Shown: one piece after another, positions 34,242-41,157 of the stretch
Layout: every line of letters begins with the position of its first letter
Position numbering within the stretch: the stretch's first letter is position 1
Assembly: GCA_027073495.1 (NCBI GenBank)
Contig: JALSVQ010000141.1
Location: 1-41,804 of the forward strand
DNA: 41,804 nucleotides
DNA from: Flavobacteriaceae bacterium
GTDB taxonomy: Bacteria > Bacteroidota > Bacteroidia > Flavobacteriales > Flavobacteriaceae
Reading direction: 5' to 3'
Program-made: the position numbers and the translations under genes
The notes under the pieces: model-generated
What the model was told of the DNA's origin: nothing
The model's input: only the letters and a program-made list of their open reading frames with translations
Databases searched by the model: none

Positions 34242-36428
34242 ATGGCAAATATTAGATTTCAAGCATTAAAAGAGACATTCAATCGTAAGCCGATAAAATT
34301 TAAAGAAAAAGGGAAGCATTCCGAAAATTTTGGAAAAAATGTATTCAATTATACTGCAATGCAGCAGATGATGACCAAAGCAGCATTCAAAAGTGTTCAA
34401 GATGCCATTACCTATGGAAAAAAAATAGACAGAACGGTTGCAGATCAAGTAGCAAGTGCTATGAAAGACTGGGCGCTTTCAAAAGGAGCAACGCATTATA
34501 CGCACTGGTTTCAACCTTTGACAGGTACTACGGCAGAAAAACACGATGCTTTTTTTGAACCAATAGCAAATGGTGCTGCATTGGAGAAATTTGCAGGCGC
34601 GCAATTAGTACAGCAAGAACCCGATGCTTCAAGCTTTCCTAATGGCGGTATTCGCAATACCTTTGAGGCGCGTGGTTATACGGCTTGGGATCCTACTTCT
34701 CCTGCTTTTATTTATGGTACTACCTTATGTATTCCAACTATTTTTGTAGCCTATACAGGAGAATCTTTAGACTATAAAACACCATTGCTTAAAGCATTGC
34801 AGCAAGTAGATACTGCAGCAACAGCAGTGTGTAACTATTTTGATAAAAATGTTTCAAAAGTTATCTCAACACTAGGATGGGAGCAAGAGTATTTTTTGAT
34901 AGATGATGCTTTTGCAAAATCACGACCAGATATTTTACTTACAGGACGCACCTTACTTGGTCACGCACCAGCTAAAGGACAGCAGCTTGATGATCATTAT
35001 TTTGGTTCTATATCCGATCGTGTATTGTCTTATATGCGAGAATTAGAAACGGAGTGCATGTATCTTGGTATTCCTGTTAAAACACGTCATAATGAAGTTG
35101 CACCCAATCAGTTTGAATTGGCACCTGTTTTTGAAGAAACTAACTTAGCTGTTGATCATAATTCGCTCTTGATGGATGTAATGGAAAAAATAGCAAGACG
35201 CCATCATTTTAAACTGTTATTGCATGAAAAGCCATTTAAAGGAATCAATGGTTCGGGAAAACATAATAACTGGAGCTTAGCTACCAATACAGGTGTTAAT
35301 TTATTGAGTCCAGGAGGCACGCCAATGCAGAATTTGCAGTTTTTAACATTTTTTATCAATACGATTAAAGCTGTAAATGATAATGAAGCATTGCTACGTT
35401 CTGCCATAGCAAGTGCAGGAAATGACCATCGCTTAGGAGCTAATGAAGCGCCTCCAGCTATTATTTCGGTTTTTATAGGCTCGCAGTTGACCAAAGTATT
35501 GGAAGCGCTGAAAAATGTAAGTAAAGGGAAACTTTCTCCCGAAGAAAAAACAGATTTAAAGCTTAATGTGGTTGGAAAAATACCCGATGTATTATTAGAT
35601 AATACCGATAGAAATAGAACCTCGCCATTTGCTTTTACAGGAAATAAATTTGAGTTTAGAGCGGTAGGCTCGCAAGCTAATTGTGCCAACCCAATGACAG
35701 TGCTTAATACCGTGGTTGCTAAACAATTATTTGAGTTTAAAAAAGATGTAGATGCGCTTATAGCAAAAGATAATTTGAAGAAAGATGAAGCTGTTTTCAA
35801 TATATTGCGAGAATATATTAAAGCTTCAGAACGTATTTTGTTTGAAGGAAATGGTTATGGTGAGGCTTGGGAAAAAGAAGCCAAAAAACGGGGTTTGTCA
35901 AATAATAAAACCACACCAATTGCTTTGCAAGCAAAAATAAGTAAAGAAGCCATAGCCTTGTTTGAATCTATGGATATAATGACCGAAGTAGAGAGTCGCG
36001 CGCGTTATGAGATAGAAATCGAAGAGTATATGATGCGTATTCAGATAGAAGGGCGCGTTTTGGGTGATTTAGCACGCAATCATATTGTGCCTGTTGCGGT
36101 ACGTTATCAAAGTGAATTGATACAAAATGCCATAGGACTTAAGGAGCTCTTTGGAGCAGATTATAAAACGATAGCAAAAGAACAGTTAGCGCTCATTAAA
36201 GCTATTTCAGATGAAATAACAGCTGTTAAATCAAAATCGAAAGCAATGCTTGAAGCTCGAAAAAAAGCCAATAAAAAGCAAGATCCTACCAAGCGCGCCG
36301 TAGCTTATTGTGATACGGTAAAACCTTATTTAGATGATATACGTAGTCACTGCGATATGCTCGAAATGATGGTTGATGATGAAATCTGGCCTTTGGCTAA
36401 ATATAGAGAAATGTTGTTTACGAGGTAG
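34242..36428 (+). CDS. glnN: Glutamine synthetase type III
   Basis: A 728-residue GSIII enzyme making glutamine from glutamate, ammonia and ATP. Family landmarks: the N-terminal THYTHWFQPLTG region, GGIRNTFEARGYTAWDP, the metal and substrate segments LGWEQEYFLID and RHNEVAPNQFELAP, the ATP-site NGSGKHNNWS, and the GSIII-specific C-terminal helical extension ending near EIWPLAKYREMLF. Full length for GSIII and unlike the 440-residue type I enzyme. Two copies of a palindromic operator stand in front, suggesting nitrogen control. The gene is on the plus strand, against the array that follows. Confidence 0.96.
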   Translation: MANIRFQALKETFNRKPIKFKEKGKHSENFGKNVFNYTAMQQMMTKAAFKSVQDAITYGKKIDRTVADQVASAMKDWALSKGATHYTHWFQPLTGTTAEKHDAFFEPIANGAALEKFAGAQLVQQEPDASSFPNGGIRNTFEARGYTAWDPTSPAFIYGTTLCIPTIFVAYTGESLDYKTPLLKALQQVDTAATAVCNYFDKNVSKVISTLGWEQEYFLIDDAFAKSRPDILLTGRTLLGHAPAKGQQLDDHYFGSISDRVLSYMRELETECMYLGIPVKTRHNEVAPNQFELAPVFEETNLAVDHNSLLMDVMEKIARRHHFKLLLHEKPFKGINGSGKHNNWSLATNTGVNLLSPGGTPMQNLQFLTFFINTIKAVNDNEALLRSAIASAGNDHRLGANEAPPAIISVFIGSQLTKVLEALKNVSKGKLSPEEKTDLKLNVVGKIPDVLLDNTDRNRTSPFAFTGNKFEFRAVGSQANCANPMTVLNTVVAKQLFEFKKDVDALIAKDNLKKDEAVFNILREYIKASERILFEGNGYGEAWEKEAKKRGLSNNKTTPIALQAKISKEAIALFESMDIMTEVESRARYEIEIEEYMMRIQIEGRVLGDLARNHIVPVAVRYQSELIQNAIGLKELFGADYKTIAKEQLALIKAISDEITAVKSKSKAMLEARKKANKKQDPTKRAVAYCDTVKPYLDDIRSHCDMLEMMVDDEIWPLAKYREMLFTR

Positions 36429-36646
36429 TTTTTTATTACATCAATAGTAAATTGATAATAATGCCAATATTTTTGATAAAAAACTTTTTATTTTAAAACA
36501 CTTTTCAGATGTACTAACAAAGTTTGAATAATTACGCGCTCTTCAAAGGATAATCTTTTATACTTTTTTCACTTCATATGACAAATCTAAATATTTTAGA
36601 TTTGTTGCGTTAAGTTATTGAATTCGGGGCGGCTCGTCCAAATTAC
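36429..36646. other. Non-coding spacer between glnN and the cassette array
   Basis: No open frame or clear hairpin terminator for glnN is visible. The sequence is AT-rich with one GC-richer patch near 36625-36640. It marks the left end of the array. Confidence 0.5.
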
Positions 36647-36777
36647 TGCAAACGATTTATGTAAGCGTAGTTGCGAACTTTTTAGCACTTACTTTAGGTC
36701 TTTCACTACAGTTTGTTCAAAGGTACAAATTTTTGGTTAAGAGACAAAACCGCAATTACGTATATTTTTTGTTGGGC
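36647..36777 (-). repeat. attC-like palindrome A, after the Fic gene
   Basis: Read on the minus strand: GCCCAAC (a perfect RYYYAAC box, 4 nt from the Fic stop), an A-rich spacer, an inner arm ending CGTAATTGCG, about 75 nt of loop, the partner arm CGCAACTACG, then GTTTGCA as a degenerate outer box. Total about 131 bp. The loop carries a promoter. Its interior matches elements at 33376-33490 and 41016-41147. Confidence 0.65.
36718..36749 (-). promoter_or_regulatory. Promoter embedded in palindrome A
   Basis: TTTTG, a 19-nt spacer, TACCTTTG on the minus strand. It points left towards the glnN 3' end, where no minus-strand gene is left. Confidence 0.55.
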
Positions 36778-36781
36778 AGAG

Positions 36782-37822
36782 CTACTGTATAGCATAATTA
36801 GTTCCTGCCCCAATTCCATATTTCTCTATTAAATTTTCATTTACTAATTTGGTTAATATTCTTTTAACTGTTGGATTTGGAATGTTCAGTTTTTTAGCGA
36901 TATTTCCTGATTTTGTACCTGCATTATTCTCAATAAAAATAAGGATTGATTTTTCTCTTGGTGAAAGTTTTGTTTTTATTCCTTTAGTTTCTAATTTTTT
37001 CATTAATTGTTTCTGAATATTCACTAACGCATTAAAAAAGAAATTTATCCAACTTGTTACATCTTCATTTGGTCTTTCTGCTTGACATTTTCTTAGTTCA
37101 ATGTAATATTCATTTTTTCTACTTTCAATTTCGTGTTCTAAACTAACATATTGTATCCAATTATATCCGTTTTTTAATAATAAAAGTGTTGCAATTAGCC
37201 TACTTAATCTTCCATTTCCATCTTGAAAAGGATGAATGCTTACAAATTCGTAAGAAAATACAGCCGATTTCACTAATGGATGAGTTTCATTATCATTTTT
37301 GTACCATTCAATTAATTTTCTCATAGCATCTTCCGTTTCATAGCCTGCATTCGTTGTTTGGAAAATAATTTGTTTAGTTCCATCTGGTAAATTTGCTTCT
37401 ACAGCATTTGAATGTTGTTTATAATTTCCTTTATGCCATTGGTCTTTATCACTATGTTTTAATAGTATATTGTGCAAGTTTTTTAAATTGTTTTCTGTAA
37501 TGTCAATTTCAGAATGATTTTTAGATATTAAGTCTAAAACTTCAAAATATCCTATTACTTCTTGAGCATCTCTATCTTCAATTTTTGTAATATCTATTTT
37601 ATCAAGTAATACTTTTACTTCTTCATTGCTCATTTTAGAACCTTCAATTCTTGTTGATGCACCAACACTTCGAACTGTGGCAATGTTTTTCAATTGCTTA
37701 AGACTTTGTTTTTCTTTTTTCTCTATTGATGTCCACGAAGCGTCAAATCGGTCTATTTTACTAACGATTTTTAGTAAATTCCAATCTAAATTTATTGTAA
37801 AATTGAATACTTTATTTTCCAT
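36782..37822 (-). CDS. Fic-domain protein with N-terminal inhibitory motif and C-terminal winged helix
   Basis: A 346-residue Fic protein; these usually transfer AMP from ATP to target proteins. The active-site motif is canonical: HPFQDGNGRLSR with His197, Asp201, Asn203, Arg205 and Arg208. An inhibitory (S/T)xxxE(G/N) motif lies N-terminal, Ser56 to Glu60-Gly61, giving a class II, self-inhibited layout. The last 60 residues form a winged helix (IAKKLNIPNPTVKRILTKL), suggesting DNA binding. First cassette of the array; the stop is 4 nt from palindrome A. Its own promoter makes the mRNA almost leaderless, with three TGATACG repeats behind it. Roles in toxin-type or phage defence are possible but not shown. 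Confidence 0.9.
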   Translation of the reverse strand: MENKVFNFTINLDWNLLKIVSKIDRFDASWTSIEKKEKQSLKQLKNIATVRSVGASTRIEGSKMSNEEVKVLLDKIDITKIEDRDAQEVIGYFEVLDLISKNHSEIDITENNLKNLHNILLKHSDKDQWHKGNYKQHSNAVEANLPDGTKQIIFQTTNAGYETEDAMRKLIEWYKNDNETHPLVKSAVFSYEFVSIHPFQDGNGRLSRLIATLLLLKNGYNWIQYVSLEHEIESRKNEYYIELRKCQAERPNEDVTSWINFFFNALVNIQKQLMKKLETKGIKTKLSPREKSILIFIENNAGTKSGNIAKKLNIPNPTVKRILTKLVNENLIEKYGIGAGTNYAIQ

Positions 37823-37826
37823 AATG

Positions 37827-37834
37827 CAAATATA
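37827..37834 (-). promoter_or_regulatory. Fic gene promoter -7 box, leaderless
   Basis: TATATTTG on the minus strand ends 4 nt before the ATG at 37822; transcription would begin at or next to the start codon. Confidence 0.55.
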
Positions 37835-37849
37835 TAGAAAATATTATTA

Positions 37850-37887
37850 TGATACGATATGATACGGTAATATTCGATTTTGATACG
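37850..37887. repeat. Three phased TGATACG repeats upstream of fic
   Basis: TGATACG starts at 37850, 37860 and 37881, that is 10 and 21 bp apart, so all face one side of the helix. They cover the -33 region of the Fic promoter and are candidate binding sites for the protein's own winged helix. Confidence 0.55.
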
Positions 37888-37901
37888 TGATTTTTTATTC
37901 T

Positions 37902-38030
37902 GCCCAAAGGTTTGTGTATGAAGTGTTTGGCATTTAAAAACTTCATTTTCAATTTATCTCTATCTTTATTAAAAAGCACTAACTTTGATTTAATCACTTA
38001 TTGTCCAATAATTTATACACTTTGTTATGT
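37902..38030 (-). repeat. attC-like palindrome C, after the AlbA_2 gene
   Basis: Minus strand: ACATAAC (contains the TAA stop of the AlbA_2 gene), AAA, an arm starting GTGTAT and ending TTGG, loop, partner arm CCAAACACTTCATACAC, AAACC, TTTGGGC. About 129 bp. It is weaker than D and E, with the middle of the arms diverged, but layout and spacers are the same. Confidence 0.55.
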
Positions 38031-39701
38031 GCTTTCTTTTAAGTACCACTTACTGTTCCTACTTTTACCTTTATTTAATGTATATGTAGCTTTTTTTAAG
38101 AGAGTTGAAGTAGCACCTGCTGATTTATAACCCAAATGATTCATTAACACCTCATTATTAGCTTCTTTGTGTTTTTTTAAAAATTTAAAAAGTTTAATAT
38201 GTTTATCACTATTTGAACCTGTTTTAAACGGATTTGTGACTTCAAAGTAATAATTGTATTTTCTTTTTGGGCAAACAAAAACACCTAAATTACTTCCTTT
38301 TAATTCTACATAATTTTTGAATGGTTCCTCTTCTACACTATTAATAATTTCTTCCCAAGGATTAGTTACGAGCTTACTTAATAGATTTTCTAACTCCGAA
38401 ATTTTTATAAAGCCAGTTTCATAGATACTATTCAAAATTAATAATTCAACAATACCACAATTTGGTACATATTTTTGAGTAATTAAAAAGATTCCTGCTC
38501 TAAAATATTCTGACTGCATTGTTACTTCAATACCTTCGGTTTTTTCGATAAATAAAGGAAGTTTTCTTCCAAATTTTAATGAATTTACACTCATTCTTGT
38601 TATACCCATACCTGCACGGTCTACAAGTTGATATTCCATAAGAATTTTTGCTAAAACTTTATTTCGATGTCTTGGCTCATGGTAACTTATATTGTTACTA
38701 TTAACGCCACCATAGAATTTTCCTGGATTTGAAATCACTAATTTATTTTTGAAATAATTAACTGATAACATCCCATCTTCATCATAATCTCTATGTACAA
38801 TAGCATTTAAGTAACCTTCGTGAAAAGCTATTTTATCAAGTGTAAATAATGTGTATTCATTATCTTCAAACTTATAATTCCATTGATTATTATGTTTTTC
38901 AAAAAGTAATTTTGTCTTTTTCAAAGTATTCCACACATTATCACTCCATACTTCATTTTCTAATAATCCTCCTGATTTAGTTTTCCATGAAAATCGATAT
39001 TCATAGTTTCCAAGATATTTTCTTATTACAGATGGTTTCCCCAAAAATAACAAACCTCCTTTATTAAGAATTCCATTTTTTGTCGCTCCTATAGATTCTA
39101 AAAATGACATATCAGATATATCCTTAATAGGTATTTCTCTTTTTATTGAAAAACCTGCTTTGGCAGCTTTTAAAGAAACCAAATCAAGACCATCCTCAAA
39201 TTTTATCTCAACATCTTCATCACTCCAGTCATAGCTGTGCAATGATTTAACAAGGTTTTCAACTTCATGTGGTGCTGCCGGCATGCTTGACCTTCCAACT
39301 CTTACACATATTTTTCCACCTGAAGTAGATACTAAAGTGTTTTTTGATTTTGGAACATAAATAATCAAGTAATTTTTCCCCTCAAAGTTAAATTCATTTA
39401 GTTCTATTTTATATCTCGGATTTAATTTGCCAGATAATCTTTCTCGTGCTAAATTTATATCAATTTTATCAAAACCATCCAATTGTTCAATCCAATTTTT
39501 ATTCAAAATATTACAACTATCTTTAATTCCAATGATAATATTTCCACCATTAGTATTTGCAAATGCTGAAATTTCTTCAGTCAGTTCTTTAGAATTATGC
39601 ATTGATTTTTCAGAAGAATAGTGTTTAAATTCTAATATATCTGATTCAAAATCCTCACTTGGGTTCGATTTTAAGTTTAAAAAAAGTTCATCTTTATTCA
39701 T
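38025..39701 (-). CDS. AlbA_2/Schlafen-type ATP-binding protein
   Basis: A 558-residue protein of the AlbA_2 (Schlafen-like) putative DNA-binding family with an ATPase-like C-terminal half. N-terminal domain: Glu24-Phe25-Lys26 in DILEFKH, then ISAFANTNGGNIIIGIKD. The second half has HRDY (303-306), ISNPG (323-327), RHRNK (344-348) and GMGITRM (364-370), the GHKL-like set usually found behind AlbA_2. A small C-terminal winged-helix-like end (LMNHLGYKSAGATSTLL) follows. Such proteins occur in defence islands and as regulators. Its TAA stop lies inside the outer box of palindrome C. Confidence 0.85.
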   Translation of the reverse strand: MNKDELFLNLKSNPSEDFESDILEFKHYSSEKSMHNSKELTEEISAFANTNGGNIIIGIKDSCNILNKNWIEQLDGFDKIDINLARERLSGKLNPRYKIELNEFNFEGKNYLIIYVPKSKNTLVSTSGGKICVRVGRSSMPAAPHEVENLVKSLHSYDWSDEDVEIKFEDGLDLVSLKAAKAGFSIKREIPIKDISDMSFLESIGATKNGILNKGGLLFLGKPSVIRKYLGNYEYRFSWKTKSGGLLENEVWSDNVWNTLKKTKLLFEKHNNQWNYKFEDNEYTLFTLDKIAFHEGYLNAIVHRDYDEDGMLSVNYFKNKLVISNPGKFYGGVNSNNISYHEPRHRNKVLAKILMEYQLVDRAGMGITRMSVNSLKFGRKLPLFIEKTEGIEVTMQSEYFRAGIFLITQKYVPNCGIVELLILNSIYETGFIKISELENLLSKLVTNPWEEIINSVEEEPFKNYVELKGSNLGVFVCPKRKYNYYFEVTNPFKTGSNSDKHIKLFKFLKKHKEANNEVLMNHLGYKSAGATSTLLKKATYTLNKGKSRNSKWYLKEST

Positions 39702-39774
39702 AATTATTAAATTCCAACTATTGCATGTTTAGTTAATTTTATAGTTTTTGTTAGCAATTTTTATTCCTGAGCTT

Positions 39775-39964
39775 GTAGAACGTTACAGTATGAGCAGTAA
39801 TGGTTTAAAATGCTCTTACTTCGAGTTGTAAAAGTAGCACAATTTTTTGAATTTTTCTATTCAAAAATATTAAAGCAAAATTTAAAAAATTTTGCGGACT
39901 TCGAGATACAAAACCAACTTCGAGTTAAGCAATTAGCCATTATTGCTTATACTGATTGTTAGGC
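39775..39964 (-). repeat. attC-like palindrome D, after the PD-(D/E)XK gene
   Basis: Minus strand: GCCTAAC (perfect RYYYAAC box containing the gene's TAA stop), AAT, an 18-nt arm CAGTATAAGCAATAATGG, loop, the partner arm at 39786-39803 with two A-C mismatches, TAAC, GTTCTAC. About 190 bp. The loop has two perfect 9-bp hairpins (39845-39870 and about 39873-39895) and three CTTCGAG copies. A TATTTTTG promoter-like box in the loop points at the AlbA_2 gene. Confidence 0.7.
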
Positions 39965-40963
39965 AACGTTTATTTTCCAGTTTAATTCAGGTGTTTCTTT
40001 TATAAGTTTTTCAAATGTGTTGAAAGCATTTTTAAACCAATCTGCAATATAGGTGTCAGATTGTTCATCATTCAAGTAAGTGGAAATCCCTTTTTTTAAT
40101 TCAATTGAAATTCCAATATCCATTTTATTAACAAGAAATTGATCTTTAAATGGTTCGATTGCTTTAATGAAATTTTCATAATCATTATTTGTTTTATCAA
40201 TCCAAATACCAACATATATTGATGGGTTATCTAATTGAAAACCATATTTAATTTCAGACCAACCATTTTCTGATATTATATCACTAAACATAAAAATTAG
40301 TCTATTATGATTTATAACTTGTGAAGCACTCCTAACATCGCTAATTTTTTTGTTACTTTTAAAAGTTTCTTGAAAAACAGGTTTTACTCTGTCAAGATGC
40401 TCATTGGTTATTAATAAAATATTTTGTAAATTTTCTAAAGTTAAAAAATCTTGTGCGCTAAAGGTTAATTTCTGTGCCATTTTATGTGTTGTTAAAAATT
40501 TAATAAATTCAATTGCGAAACTATTATTATTAAATGTATTTAAAAATTTCGCAACTTCAAACCATCTTATTTGTGTGAAATTATGTTTGCTGTACTCTTT
40601 ATTATCATAATATTTAGTGCAATAAAGCAATTTTGTGTTTTTAGAATAACTATCTAAGACTTTACCGTATCTTTCAAGTTGTCGTTCTCCTTCTTTTGAA
40701 TTTACTTTATTTTCAATGAAACATATTAAATCGTCATTTTCTATTACAAAATCAACGATGCAGTTTGTATCATTTTTCAATTCGTATTTGACTTGAGTTC
40801 TTAATTGATATTCTGCACTTGGTAATTCTAAAAAATCACTTATAAAACTATTTTTAATTTCTTTTTCAATATTAAGTAAGCCAACGAGTATTTCTGTTGT
40901 AAAATCTTCAAGAGGTGTTTTTTTTGAGTGTGAACGATAAAGTTTTAAAAGTTGATTAAACAT
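39959..40963 (-). CDS. PD-(D/E)XK nuclease-family protein
   Basis: A 334-residue protein whose N-terminal third fits the PD-(D/E)XK nuclease fold (PDDEXK_4-type): IVDFVIENDDLICFIENKV, with Asp71 and Glu84-x-Lys86 as the metal-binding set, followed by the helix EGERQLERYGKVLDSY. The C-terminal 180 residues are not recognised. It is probably a DNA-cleaving protein of the restriction or defence type; the target is unknown. It starts about 52 bp after palindrome E, whose embedded promoter should drive it, and its TAA stop is part of the GCCTAAC box of palindrome D. Confidence 0.8.
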   Translation of the reverse strand: MFNQLLKLYRSHSKKTPLEDFTTEILVGLLNIEKEIKNSFISDFLELPSAEYQLRTQVKYELKNDTNCIVDFVIENDDLICFIENKVNSKEGERQLERYGKVLDSYSKNTKLLYCTKYYDNKEYSKHNFTQIRWFEVAKFLNTFNNNSFAIEFIKFLTTHKMAQKLTFSAQDFLTLENLQNILLITNEHLDRVKPVFQETFKSNKKISDVRSASQVINHNRLIFMFSDIISENGWSEIKYGFQLDNPSIYVGIWIDKTNNDYENFIKAIEPFKDQFLVNKMDIGISIELKKGISTYLNDEQSDTYIADWFKNAFNTFEKLIKETPELNWKINVA

Positions 40964-41015
40964 TACTTTAAAATATTTATTAGAAGTATCATTTTTTTTC
41001 GTTTTAGATTATGGT

Positions 41016-41147
41016 GCCTAACGGTTTGTGTAAACGTAGTTGCGGATTTCAAAGCACTTACCTTTCAATTTTTCACTAAACTTTGTTCAAAGATACAAAC
41101 TTTAAATTTAACACAAAAACCGCAATTACGTTTACACTTTGTTAGGG
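41016..41147 (-). repeat. attC-like palindrome E, after the helicase-nuclease gene
   Basis: Minus strand: CCCTAAC, AAA, the 18-nt arm GTGTAAACGTAATTGCGG, a 74-nt loop, the partner arm CCGCAACTACGTTTACAC (one mismatch in 18), AAACC, then GTTAGGC, a perfect GTTRRRY core box. Total 132 bp. This is the best copy and has full attC layout: outer boxes, unpaired A-rich spacers, inner stem. The stop of the upstream gene lies 10 nt away. Confidence 0.75.
41088..41119 (-). promoter_or_regulatory. Promoter embedded in palindrome E
   Basis: TTTTTG, an 18-nt spacer, TATCTTTG on the minus strand, a full Bacteroidota promoter. It reads into the PD-(D/E)XK gene with a leader of about 118 nt. Confidence 0.65.
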
Positions 41148-41157
41148 GTAGTGCGCC

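Noticed and set aside
35204-35800. 198-codon open frame on the minus strand inside glnN
   Set aside because: It lies fully antisense to conserved glutamine synthetase sequence and has low-complexity composition typical of a shadow frame.
36647-41147. CRISPR array as an explanation for the repeats
   Set aside because: The elements are 130-190 bp palindromes separated by full genes, not short direct repeats with regular spacers; no cas genes are present.
36647-41147. Insertion sequence or transposon ends as an explanation for the palindromes
   Set aside because: No transposase gene is present, each element pairs with itself and not with a partner end, and each is tied to a gene 3' end. A REP-like or structural repeat remains possible.
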